This document shows, piece after piece, positions 22,820 to 33,489 of a DNA stretch of 64,000 nt (position 1 is the stretch's first letter; each line of letters begins with the position of its first letter). The stretch comes from Cynocephalus volans. Taxonomy: Eukaryota > Chordata > Mammalia > Dermoptera > Cynocephalidae. The translations under genes and the position numbers were made by a program. Location: contig NC_084467.1 in the NCBI RefSeq assembly GCF_027409185.1, forward strand, positions 81,724,501 to 81,788,500. The letters are read 5' to 3'. Under the pieces are notes generated by a model. The model was not told the DNA's origin. It saw only the letters and a program-made list of their open reading frames with translations, and searched no databases.

Positions 22820-23150
22820 TAATCATAACAATAACCAACATTTATTATTTACATATTATGTGCCAGACATAGTGCTAGATGCTTACATGAATTTCTAATT
22901 TTATCTGTTTTTTTTTTTTTTTTAAGGATTCGAACCCGTGGCCTTGGTGTTATCAGCACTGCACTCTCCCGAGTGAGCCACGGGCCGGCCCCTAATTTTA
23001 TCTTTATAACAAGCCTATGATATAGATATAATAAGAACAATTACTATATTATTATTAACCCTATTATTAACTCCCATTTTATAGATGAGGAAATAGAGGC
23101 ATGGAGAAATCAAGTAATTTGTCAGGTCTTATATAACAAAAAGTTCAGCA
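22820..23150 (+). mobile_element. MIR element split by a t-SINE
   Basis: 'CCAACATTTATTATTTACAT', 'GTGCCAGACATAGTGCTAG' and, after the SINE, 'ATAACAAGCCTATGATATAG' and 'CATTTTATAGATGAGGAAAT' follow the MIR core. Confidence 0.82.
22907..22991 (-). mobile_element. t-SINE, first unit only
   Basis: Only the 5' unit is present (to GGATTCGAACCC on the + strand) with a poly(T) tail. A perfect 12-bp duplication CTAATTTTATCT flanks it (22895-22906 and 22992-23003), so the short form was inserted as such. Confidence 0.88.
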
Positions 23151-23407
23151 ATCCAAAGCCAATATAATTCTTAAGGATGTTAACAGTGATGTAGTTTCCT
23201 TTTATTTTTCTGCTTTACCATCATCAGTATTTGGCTTTTGTCCTCCTGGTCACAAGATAGCTGCTGTTATTCCAGGCACTGCATTCATGTCCCAAGCATG
23301 GAAAAGGAAAAGGATGAAGAACAAAGGGAAAAAGTCAAGATGGGTATGCCAGTCAAGATTCTTTTTCTAAAATCCTGAAGCTTTGTATATATATGTTTAT
23401 ATATATG

Positions 23408-24851
23408 TGAAGGTTAATTCTAAGAGTCAACTTGGTTAGATGAAGGAATGCTGAGAAACCTGCTAAAGCTCTCTTTTTAGGTGTGTCCATGAGGATGTTT
23501 CCAGCAGAGATTAGTATGAGAGTCTCAGTGGTCTGGGTAGGAAAGACCCACCCTCAATGTGGGTGGGAACCATCCAATCTGCTGGGGGTCTGGAGAGAAC
23601 AAAAGACACAGGAAAGAGGTGAGGCTCTCTCTCGATCCGCTGGAGCTGGGATACACTCTTCTCTCCTGTCCGTGGACATCAGAGCTTGAGACTCGTTAGC
23701 TTTTGGGTTCTAGGACTTACACCAAGGACACCATCAGCTTCCCTGGTTTTGAGGACTTTGGACTTGGACTGAGCCACGCTACCAGCATCCAGTTTATAGA
23801 CGGCCTATCGTGGGACTTTTCTTCATAGTCATGTGAGCTAATTCCCCTAATAAATCCCTCTCATATAATTATAACATATCCTATTGATTCTGTCTTTCTG
23901 GAGAACCCTGACTAATACAGATTTTGATACCAGAGAAGTGGGGTGTTGCTTATAACAAATACTTGAAAATGTGGAAGCGGCTTTGGAACTGGGTGTTGAG
24001 GAGAGGCTGGGGGAATTTGGAGCAACAGGCTAGAGAAAGCCTAAAGCTTAGTGAAAGTTTAGAAGTGGAGCTGCCTGAGGACTTGGGGACCCAACCCCCA
24101 CACCAGTGTGCAGAGGACATGGAACATGGAGTCAAGTTATCTGATTTGCCAGCTTTGAGATTCAATGCTTGCTCTGCTGGGTTTTGGACTTGTTTGGGAC
24201 CTGTTTCTCCTTTCTTTTGGCCTATTTCTCCCCTTTAGAATGGGAATATGTACCCTATGTTTGTCCCACCTTTGTATCTTGGAAGTAGATAACTTGTATT
24301 GATTTCACAGATGGGACTTTGAACTTTGGACTTTTGAGTTGAAACAAGTTAAGACTTTGGTGATGAAATGAATGTATTTGCATGTGAAAAGACATGAGTT
24401 TTGGGGGGCCAGATGTGGAATGTAGTGGACTGAATTATGTCCCTTCAAAACTCACTGAATCTTGAATTGTGTCCCCCAAGTTTATGTATTAGAATCTTAG
24501 CCCCCACTGTGACTGTTAAGAGAGTCAGAAATCCCATTATGGTAATTGAAAGGTGGAGCCTTAAATAGGTGATTAGATTGTAGGACCATGCCATAGTGAA
24601 TGGATTAAAAAATGGTGGTGAAGGCGTGGTTCTGGGGGTTTTAAAAGAAGAGGAGAGTCTGTCTTTCTTGCTCTCTCTGCTCACTCTGCTTCCAACATCT
24701 TGCAATGTGAGATTCCTGGATCACTGTCACCACCACCAGATAGACTCTGGACTTCCCAGCCTTAGAAACTGTAAGCAATAAATTTCGTTTTTCTTTATAA
24801 TTACCCAGTTCCGTGTATTTTGTTATAAGCAACACAAAACGGACTAATACA
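23408..24851 (+). mobile_element. Mosaic ERVL/MaLR-type element with two unlike LTRs
   Basis: The left LTR (23408-23919) starts TGAAGGTTAATTC...GAGTCAACTTGG and ends CCCTGACTAATACA, resembling MLT2-type ERVL LTRs. It is followed directly by TTTGATACCAGAGAAGTGGG, which looks like a leucine-tRNA primer binding site. An internal remnant of about 500 bp has MST/THE1-like text ('GTGGAAGCGGCTTTGGAACT', 'GGGTTTTGGACTTG', 'ATCTTGGAAGTAGATAACTTG') and a purine-rich tract before the right LTR. The right LTR (24421-24851) opens TGTAGTGGACTGAATTATG and ends GGACTAATACA, the MaLR family found elsewhere in the window. No gag, pol or env reading frame survives. Confidence 0.72.
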
Positions 24852-25076
24852 ATACATATAAGCAGTAGTTGTGTGAAGTGAGGGGGAAGTTGTATAAAGT
24901 GTTTTTATATATGTATATAAAGCCGGAATTGTTGAATCTGGCCAGCTTTAGTTTTTGGAGAGTGTGGAAAGTTTAGTATTTTAGCTTTCCAGACTATCTA
25001 AGTAAGAGGCATCCTCTCTGGGTAGAGGAGTTGTGAATGGCTTTTGGGCTTTAGGGCTTAACACGACACTATTTCT
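24852..25076. other. No recognisable feature
   Basis: Short AT-rich spacer before the young L1 insertion. Confidence 0.35.
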
Positions 25077-25090
25077 TCACTGACTATTTT

Positions 25091-25146
25091 TTTTTTTTGT
25101 CGATGGTATCACCTTTGTATTGTTATTTTCTTCTTTTTTTTTTTTT
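25091..25146 (-). other. L1 tail with putative 35-nt 3' transduction between two A-tracts
   Basis: On the + strand, T-run (25087-25098), then 25099-25133, then a second T-run (25134-25146) precede the L1 3' end. In L1 sense this is poly(A), 35 bases containing AAGGTGATACCATCGAC, poly(A), target-site duplication. That is the signature of read-through past the L1 polyadenylation site. Confidence 0.75.
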
Positions 25147-25201
25147 AAATTTTATTTTGTCGATATACATTGTGGCTGATTATTGCTCCCCATCACCAAA
25201 A

Positions 25202-25303
25202 CCTCCCTCCCTCCCCCCTCCCCCCCAACAATGTCCTTTCTGTTTGCTTGTCGTATCAACTTCGAGTAATTGTGGTTGTTATATCTTCTTCCCGCCCCCC
25301 CGG

Positions 25304-25358
<55 letters not shown>
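25202..25358 (-). repeat. L1 3' UTR G-rich tract and (TG)26 microsatellite
   Basis: On the L1 sense strand 25202-25226 is a run of G3-G7 blocks, able to form a G-quadruplex as in other mammalian L1 3' UTRs. 25307-25358 is (TG)26, against (TG)8 in the related copy at 51694-51709. Confidence 0.85.
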
Positions 25359-25361
<3 letters not shown>

Positions 25362-25462
25362 TTATATATTAATTTTTAGCTCCCACCAATAAGTGAGAAC
25401 ATGTGGTATTTCTCTTTCTGTGCCTGACTTGTTTCACTTAATATAATTCTCTCGAGGTCCAT

Positions 25463-28400
25463 CTATGTTGTTGCAAATGGCAGTATTTCATTCGTTTTTA
25501 TACCTGAGTAGTATTCCATTGTGTAGATGTACCACATTTTCCGTATCCACTCATCTGATGATGGACATTTGGGCTGGTTCCAACTCTTGGCTATTGTAAA
25601 GAGTGCTGCGATGAACATTGGGGAACAGGTATACCTTCGACTTGATGATTTCCATTCCTCTGGGTATATTCCCAACAGTGGGATAGCTGGGTCGTATGGT
25701 AGATCTATCTGCAATTGTTTGAGGAACCTCCATACCATTTTCCATAGAGGCTGCACCATTTTGCAGTCCCACCAACAATGTATGAGAGTTCCTTTTTCTC
25801 CGCAACCTCGCCAGCATTTATCGTTCAGAGTCTTTTGGATTTTAGCCATCCTAACTGGGGTTAGATGGTATCTCAGTGTGGTTTTGAGTTGCATTTCCCG
25901 GATGCTGAGTGATGTTGAGCATTTTTTCATATGTCTGTTGGCCATTTGTATATCTTCCTTAGAGAAATGCCTATTTAGCTCTTTTGCCCATTTTTTAATT
26001 GGGTTGCTTGTTTTTTCTTGTAAAGTTGTTTGAGTTCCTTATATATTCTGGATATTAATCCTTTTTCAGATGTATATTTTGCAAATATTTTCTCCCACTC
26101 TGTTGGTTGTCTTTTAACTCTGTTAATTGTTTCTTTTGCTGTGCAGAAGCTTTTTAGTTTGATATAATCCCATTTGTTTATTTTTCCTTTGGTTGCCCGT
26201 GCTTTTGGGGTCGTATTCATGAAGTCTGTGCCCAGTCCTATTTCCTGAAGTGTTTCTCTTATGTTTTCTTTAAGAAGTTTTATTGTTTCAGGGTGTATAT
26301 TTAAATCCTTAATCCATTTTGAGTTGATTTTAGTATACGGTGAGAGGTGTGGATCTAGTTTCATTCTCCTGCATATCGATATCCAGTCATCCCAGCACCA
26401 TTTGCTGAAGAGGCAGTCCCTTCGCCAGTGAATAGGCTTGGTGCCTTTGTCAAAGATCAGATGGCAGTAAGTGTGTGGGTTGATTTCTGGATTCTCTATT
26501 CTATTCCATTGGTCAGTGTGTCTGTTTTTATGCCAGTACCATACTGTTTTGGTTATTATAGCTTTGTAGTATAGCTTAAAGTCAGGTAGTGTTATGCCTC
26601 CAGCTTTATTTTTTTTGCTCAGCATTGCTTTGGCTATGCGTGGTCTTTTATTGCTCCATATAAATGTCTGGAGAGTTTTTTCCATTTCTGAGAAAAATGT
26701 CTTTGGAATTTTGATGGGGATTGCATTGAATTTGTATATCACTTTGGGTAGTATGGACATTTTCACTATGTTGATTCTTCCAATCCAAGAGCATGGGATA
26801 TCTTTCCATCTTCTTGTATCCTCTCTAATTTCTCTCAGCAGTGGTTTGTAGTTCTCATTATAGAGATTTTTCACCTCCTTGGTTAACTCAATTCCTAAGT
26901 ATTCTATTTTTTTGGTGGCTATTGTAAATGGGCAGGCTTTCTTGATTTCTCTTTCTGCATGTTCACTATTGGAAAATAGAAATGCTACTGATTTTTGTGT
27001 GTTGATTTTGTATCCTGCTACTGTGCTGAAATCATTTATCAATTCCAGCAGTTTTTTTGTAGAGGTTTTAGGCTGTTCGATATATAGGATCATGTCATCT
27101 GCAAACAGGGACAGTTTGACTTCATCTTTTGCCCTTTATTTCCTTCTGGATGTCCTTTATTTCCTTCTCTTCTCTGATTGCTCTGGCTAGTACTTGCAAC
27201 ACTATGTTGAATAGGAGTGGTGAGAGTGGGCATCCTTGTCTAGTTCCTGTTCTTAAAGGAAAAGCTTTCAGCTTTTCCCCATTCAGGATGATATTGGCAG
27301 TGGGTTTGGCATATATGGCTTTAATTATGTTGAGATACTTTCCCTCTATACCTAACTTATAGAGGGACTTTGTCATGAATGAGTGCTGAACTTTATCAAA
27401 TGCTTTTTCAGCATCTATAGAGATGATCATATGGTCCTGTGTTTGAGTTTATTAATATGGTGTATCACATTTATTGATTTGCGTATGTTGAACCAACCTT
27501 GCATCCCTGGGATGAATCCCACTTGATCGTGATGAATAATTTTACGTATGTGTTGCTGTATTCTGTTTGCTAGTATTTTAGTGAGGATTTTTGCATCTAT
27601 ATTCATCAAGGATATTGGCCTGTAGTTTTCTTTTTTGGTTATATCTTTACCTGGTTTTGGTATCAGGATGATGTTTGCTTCATAGAATGAGTTTGGGAGA
27701 TTTGCGTCCGTTTCAATCTTTTGGAATAGCTTGTAAAGAATCGGTGTCAATTCCTCTTTGAATGTCTGGTAAAATTCTGCTGTGAATCCATCTGGTCCTG
27801 GGCTTTTCTTTGTTGGGAGCCTTCTGATAACAGCTTCAATCTCCTTTATTGTTATTGGTCTGTTCAAATTTTCTACGTCTTCATGGTTCAGTTTTGGGAG
27901 CTTGTGTGTGTCCAGAAATTTATCCATTTCCTCTAGATTTTCAAATTTGTTGGCGTATAGTTGTTTATAGTAGTCTCGAATGATGCCTTGTATTTCAGAT
28001 GAATCAGTTGTAATATCGCCTTTTTCATTTCTGATTTTTGTTATTTGAGTCTTCTCTCTTCTTTTTTTTTGTTAGCCATGCTAATGGTTTGTCAATTTTA
28101 TTTATCTTTTCAAAAAACCAACTTTTTGATTCGTTGATCTTTTGAATTGTTTTTTGGGTTTCAATTTCATTCAGTTCTGCTCTGATCTTAATGATTTCTT
28201 TCCATCTGCTAACTTTAGGTTTGGATTGTTCTTGTTTTTCTAGTTCTTTAAGGTGAAGTGTTAGGTTGTCCACTTGCCATCTTTCCATTCTTCTGAAGTG
28301 AGCGATTAATGCAATAAATTTTCCCCTCAATACTGCTTTTGCAGTATCCCACAGGTTTTGGTATGATGTATCATTGTTTTCATTAGTTTCAATAAATTTT

Positions 28401-29210
28401 TTGATTTCCTGCTTGATTTCTTCTTGGACCCATATGTCATTAAGTAGAATGCTATTTAATTTCTATGTGTTTGTATAGTTTCCAGTTTCGTTTGTTATTA
28501 ATTTCTAGTTTTAATCCATTGTGGTCTGAGAAGATACATGGGATAATTCCAATTTTTTTGAATTTATTGAGACTTGATTTGTGACCTAATATGTGATCTA
28601 TCCTGGAGAATGATCCATGTGCTGATGAGAAGAATGAATATTCTGAAGTTGTTGGGTGGAATGTTCTGTAGATATCTGCCAATTCCAATTGGTCTAGAGT
28701 CTTGTTTAGATCTTGTGTTTCTCTGCTGATTCTTTGCCTAGATGATCTGTCTAATATTGACAGTGGGGTGTTCAGGTCCCCTGCTATTATGGTATTAGTG
28801 TCTATTTCCTTCTTTAGGTCTAATAGAGTTTGTTTTATAAATCTGGCTGCTCCAACATTGGGTGCGTACATATTTATGATTGTTATGTCTTCTTGATGGA
28901 TCAGTCCTTTTATCATTAAGTAGTGTCCCTCATTGTTTCTTTTTATGGTTTTTAGTTTAAAGTCTATTTTGTCAGATATAAGAATAGCTACTCCAGCTCG
29001 TTTTTCTTTTCTGTTTGCATGGTAAATCTTTTTCCATCCTTTCACTCTTATTCTGTGTGAATCTTTATGGGTGAGGTGGGTCTCTTGTAGGCAGCGTATA
29101 GTTGGGTCCTCCTTTTTGATCCAGTCAGCCAGTCTGTGTCTTTTGATTGGGGAATTTAAGCATTTTACATTAAGAGTTGTTATTGAAAGGTGTTGATTTA
29201 TTCCTAGCAT
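25463..29210 (-). pseudogene. L1 ORF2 (endonuclease-reverse transcriptase), frameshifted
   Basis: ORF2p nicks target DNA and reverse-transcribes the L1 RNA. The endonuclease domain (29210 to about 28490) is open and keeps its key motifs: QETHLT, NMYAPN, AGDLNTPL, SRIDHIL and SDH. The reverse transcriptase follows with [29 protein letters not shown] and the catalytic FADD near 27100. The C-terminus has the Cys-rich stretch [18 protein letters not shown] near 25800. The reading frame changes at least five times: near 28461-28480, 28062-28070, about 27440, about 27115 and 26011-26016. Three of these sites are A-homopolymer runs in L1 sense. As assembled it cannot make ORF2p. Confidence 0.93.
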
Positions 29211-29397
29211 TTTATTGGTTGTTTGGTTGTCTTAGGTGTCTTTTGTTCCTTGCTTTCTGATTTACTGTTTGGTTTCTGTGTTTGTTGGTTCCTTAGGTTG
29301 TAGATAGTGTTTTTGTTTGCTTGTTTTCTCTTCATGAATGCCATTTTTATTATATTAGTGGGTTTTGATTTTTCTTGGGTTTTTATGGCAGTGGTAG

Positions 29398-30396
29398 TTA
29401 TTTTTCAGGAACCAAACCCAGTACTCCCTTGAGGATTTCTTGTAAGGGTGGTCGTGTGGTAGTGAACTCCTGCAGTTTTTGTTTGTCTGAGAAATATACT
29501 ATTTGCCCTTCATTTTGGAAGGATAGCCTTGCAGGGTAGAGTATTCTTGGCTGGCAATCTTTGTCTTTTAGTATTTTGAAAATATCTTCCCATTCCTTTC
29601 TAGCTTTTAGGGTTTGTGATGAAAAGTCTGATGTTAGCCTAATTGGGGCTCCCTTATAGGTGATTTGATGCTTCTCTCTTGCAGCTTTTAAGATTCTCTC
29701 TTTGTCTCTGAGTTTTGCCAATTTGACTATGACATGTCTTGGAGAGGGCCTTTTTGGGTTGAATACATTTGGAGATCGTTGAGCTTCCTGGATCTGAAGA
29801 TCTGTCATTTTTCCTATACCTGGGAAATTTTCTGCTACTATTTTGTTGAATATGTTTTCAATGGAATCTCCATTTTCCTCCCCTTCTGGAATACCCATGA
29901 CTCGGATATTTGAGCGCTTAAGGTTGTCTGATATCTCTCTCAGATTTTCTTCAATGTCCTTGATTCTTTTTTCTTTCTTTTCGTCTGCTTGTGTTATTTC
30001 AAACAGCCCATCTTCAAGTTCAGAGGTTCTCTCTTCAACTTCGACAAGTCTGCTGGTTAAACTCTCCGTTGTGTTTTTTATTTTGCTGAATAACTTCTTC
30101 AGTTCAGCAAGTTCTGCTACATTTTTTTTCAGGACATTGATTTCCTTGTACATTTCCTCTTTCAGATCCTGTATACTTTTCCTCATTTGATCATGATGTC
30201 TAGCTGAGTTTTCTTGTATCTCATTCAGTTTCCTTAGAATTATCACTCGAAATTCCTTGTCAGTCATTTCAAGGGCTTCTTGTTCTATAGGATCTAGTGT
30301 TTGAGATTTATTAACTTTTGGTGGTGTACTTTCTTGATTTTTTGTATTTCTGGTATCTTTTTTTTGGTGTTTATTCATTGTGGCAGGGGGTTTCAC
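29398..30396 (-). CDS. L1 ORF1 protein, intact 332 aa
   Basis: ORF1p is the trimeric RNA-binding chaperone of the L1 ribonucleoprotein. The frame is uninterrupted. Residues 1-45 are a basic, disordered N-terminus. Residues about 50-160 form a heptad-rich coiled coil (LKKNVAELAELKKLF, SRLVEVEERTSELEDG). The RRM spans about 163-255 with SNIRVMGIPEGEE and RPSPRHVIVKLAKLRDKERI. The C-terminal domain follows with ARKEWEDIFKIL and YPARLSF. Length is close to the human homologue (338 aa). It lies upstream of the ORF2 start at 29210, in the usual L1 order. It may be expressed if the L1 promoter is active, but retrotransposition in cis is blocked by the broken ORF2. Confidence 0.93.
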   Translation of the reverse strand: MKPPATMNKHQKKDTRNTKNQESTPPKVNKSQTLDPIEQEALEMTDKEFRVIILRKLNEIQENSARHHDQMRKSIQDLKEEMYKEINVLKKNVAELAELKKLFSKIKNTTESLTSRLVEVEERTSELEDGLFEITQADEKKEKRIKDIEENLREISDNLKRSNIRVMGIPEGEENGDSIENIFNKIVAENFPGIGKMTDLQIQEAQRSPNVFNPKRPSPRHVIVKLAKLRDKERILKAAREKHQITYKGAPIRLTSDFSSQTLKARKEWEDIFKILKDKDCQPRILYPARLSFQNEGQIVYFSDKQKLQEFTTTRPPLQEILKGVLGLVPEK

Positions 30397-31922
30397 AGTC
30401 CACCGGTTTGAGACTAATGACTAACTAGGATGTTGCTGTGGTTGCCAATTTGGTATGGCTCCCGCCGTGACTGCTCAGTTGGCCTCTAGTGCCTTGTGTG
30501 TGTGGTTGCCTCGGGTCTTGGGCTTCTCCGGGGAGCCACCTTTCTGGTCAGCTTGGACTCTGCTGGGCTGGTGGATCATGTACCACAGGGTTTGATCTCT
30601 GTTGAGCTTTCACTTCCTGTGCAGGACTTCTCCCTGTTCCGTGTGCTCTGGCCCAGGCTGTTGGATCGTGCAGTGGCGACCCCACAGGGTGTGTAGTTTC
30701 TGTCGAGTCTCTGCCTCCCTGGCCGCACGTCTCCCCACTCTGTGCGCACTGTGCTGGGCTGGGGCGTGTCTTCTGCAACCCTCGTCTATCAGCTGGGCCT
30801 TCAAGACCCTGCTCGGCACCGCCTCGCCCAGGAAGTCTACCAGGTTTCTGGTAGGCACAGACGACCGGTCGCTCTGGGTGCCTTTGTAGCACTGTGTAGA
30901 TCTTTCTCGGGACTTGTTCACCTTTGTATCCCCCTGGCATAGACCGAATCTAGCGCCCACCTGCAGCCAGCTCTCCGGCAGGTTCAAGCGGACCTGGGAA
31001 CTCTCCTACCACCCTATTCCCAACCAGAGATTGGTTAGGCTTTTTTCCAAACTGGTGGCCGCAGAGATGGTATCTGCCTCCCAGTAACGGGAAGTTTACT
31101 GGGGGCCGGAGACCAGGGTGTGGTGGAGTGACAGTTGGCTCGTCCGTACTTCCTTGCCCTCCCGACACTGGCCTGAGATGCCCCCCGCCACCAGCCCTGC
31201 CAGAGAACCGTGGAGGGAGTGGGAGGGGAGGCCGGCCCGCAGGCTCTGGAAAGCCCCGCGCCGGGCCAAGCAAGTGGGAAGGCTCAGTGACGGCTGAGCC
31301 AGGTGGAGCTGCCAGCACCTGGGAAAATGGAGGCAGCCCCGGGGTGGTGAGTGAACCGGTGATGCAGGTGGGAGCCGGGTGGGCATCAGCCCCCCGAACA
31401 GGGCTTGGCCAGGGGTCACTCACAGGCCTGTGCCAGGTCAGGCGCTCACTCTCTGCCTCTGGTTTGTCGCCTTCCCCGTTCTCGGCCGCTGCTGCCTCGG
31501 GCTGTTCAGTCATGGCGTGGCTCGGGCGCTCCCAGGAATCTTCTTTAATGCCGGCCTGAAACCTCAAATCCTGAATAGGGCAGCTGGTCGCCTTCAGCAT
31601 GGCCCCGGCCTCCGGGATCCTGTCTGTATCCACAGCAGCCCTGGCGCTGTGTTCCCTGTTTCGAGACTCGCTTTTGCAGCTAAGAAACAGTTCTTTTCCT
31701 GCTCCACACTTCAAAGCTGTTGCCTGTAAATGAGGGAGCCTCTCCTGCCGGGGGCAAAGTGGCAGTCACCCCTCACGACCGGCCACCAGCAGCGGTCCTC
31801 CCTTAAGAGATGGCGAGAGGAAGGTCCACAAGTTTCCCGGCTGCCTGAGGCCCAGTGGCCGCCTTTTCCACCTCATCTACTCCTGGCCAACCGCCGCAGC
31901 CACCGCCATCTTGAGAACCCCC
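30397..31922 (-). promoter_or_regulatory. L1 5' UTR and internal promoter
   Basis: A GC- and CpG-rich 1.5 kb region between the element's 5' end and ORF1. CAAGATGGCGG on the minus strand (31903-31913), within the first 20 bases, is a strong YY1-type site, as in primate L1s, where YY1 sets accurate initiation at +1. The region carries open frames on both strands, including a 254-codon sense frame (31714-30950). Confidence 0.85.
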
Positions 31923-31936
31923 TCACTGACTATTTT

Positions 31937-33480
31937 GTAGACCTCACAATCAAGGTGTATTTCATGTCTTAGATATCACTGCTGGTGAGGATATATGAAA
32001 CCAATGCTCTTATACTTTGGTAACATTGTAAATTCGTTCAACACTTTTGGAAAGCAATATTTAGTACATATTTTGAGATTCATTAAAATGTTTTTTACAT
32101 CTTGGGCTTCACCCAAGTGCAAGGCAATCCAAGTAGGAACCCGAACCTAAGGGAGGGTTCTGCTGATCAAGTCCAGCTTGAAAAGGCATTAAGAAGTTGA
32201 TAACTGATGTACTATTGAGATAGAAAAGTCAAGGAAATCAAGAAAAAGATAAGTATATTCAAAGCACATAAGGTGAGGGGACTGACAGGTGGATCATGAG
32301 GATTGGTGGCCAAAAGAATTGAGAGAGGGAAAATGATATACAGACCAAGACATTTAGTTTAGCGTCTGATCTGAGAACAGAAGACATGTGCCAGGTCAAA
32401 GATATAGTTATAGATGTCTCACAGGGCCTGCCAGGATGGATATTGCCTTATTACCTAATAATTTTACAACTAGAAATTCTTAGGGAAATACCCCAAATAA
32501 TGAAAAATGTATAAGTATGAAGACATTCATTCATTAAAGCATAACTGTAGTAGCCCAACCTAATTACGTAAAAATTAAAAGTTAAAGTAATGGAGTATTC
32601 ACTGATGGAATACTGTATGTGCACTATAATTACATTTAAAAAAAAAACAGTGGCAATGAGATTTTGAGCAAGGTTTGTTTTTCCACTTTTGAGCTTGGGA
32701 TAATATGGTCATGGTATATTATGACTATGTTTGAATAAAGCCTCAACTATTCATCTGAATATAAATATCAAAAGACATGCAAAATATATTTTTTCCCTTA
32801 AAAATTATAGTTTTTATTGTGGATAAACAGTGAGGAAGGCCATTTTTCCTTCTGCATAAAAATTTGATCCTCAGTTACCTCTCTAGTTCTGTTCCTCTGG
32901 TAACCTAATAAAAGTAAATTGTCAACTATGTTACATTGCTTATCATAAAAATGACCAGTGATTGGTTAACTGTATCTGGAGAGGAAAGAATTATAAATGA
33001 ACTATAAATACGTGATAGGAAGCTATTGCTTTGGGATTTCTTGAGTGTGGTGATTCTTGTACTTGGCATGCCCTTGCAGGGAACCTGGAAGGTATCCCTG
33101 TGGAGTTGCTATAAGAGATATTAATTGCTGTAGGACAAGAGGTTTTTAAACCCAGGGTGGTTCCCACACATTCCAAATATGAGCCTTATTCCCTTGCTCC
33201 TGAGCTATTCCCTGGGGAGTCAAATAAAATAGTGGGTTGCTGCATAGACTCATTTAGGAATTATTCTTACAGAATAGTAACACGTGATGTTGCCTTGATG
33301 GCAAGCTATGGTTCCTGTCCTATATCCTTCTGAATTATTAATGCTCAGTGTGGAATTTGATACCCTTCTGAGTATGAATATTTATTTGGATGTAAAACAT
33401 CTCATAGTGGGTAATGAAGTTTATACATTCCTATATTAGTTGTCGATGTTCAGTTTAAGCATATGGAATAAAAATATAAA
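31937..33480 (+). other. Old L1 ORF2 fragments with an unassigned ~340-bp insert; rest unassigned
   Basis: 31970-32105 ('CACTGCTGGTGAGGATATA' to 'TTTTGAGATTCATTAAAATG') and 32450-32660 ('AATTTTACAACTAGAAATTC') read as an old + strand L1 ORF2 C-terminus and appear to be two sides of one element. The sequence between (about 32107-32447) is not L1-like and was not identified. 32661-33480 shows no clear feature. Confidence 0.5.
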
Positions 33481-33489
33481 CACTTTAAC

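Larger units (their letters stand above)
25077..31936 (-). mobile_element. Full-length young L1 with 14-bp target-site duplication
   Basis: TCACTGACTATTTT occurs exactly at 25077-25090 and 31923-31936, bracketing 6832 bases. On the minus strand the element begins GGGGGTTCTCAAGATGGCGG and has a GC-rich 5' UTR of about 1.5 kb, ORF1 (intact), ORF2 (broken), a 3' UTR with a G-rich tract and (TG)26, a poly(A), then a 35-base non-L1 segment and a second poly(A). Both ends are present, so this is a complete, not 5'-truncated, insertion. The 51.5 kb fragment belongs to the same young family. Confidence 0.95.

Noticed and set aside
25097-25379. Open frames running into a Cys-Val repeat
   Set aside because: They are translations of the (TG)n tract and the L1 3' UTR in the wrong strand.
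25527-26033. 168-codon + strand frame
   Set aside because: It is the reverse complement of L1 ORF2 and recurs over the second L1 copy at 51878; no independent coding signal.
30602-31729. + strand open frames in the L1 5' UTR as host genes
   Set aside because: They lie wholly inside the L1 insertion bounded by the TSD; at most L1-internal frames.
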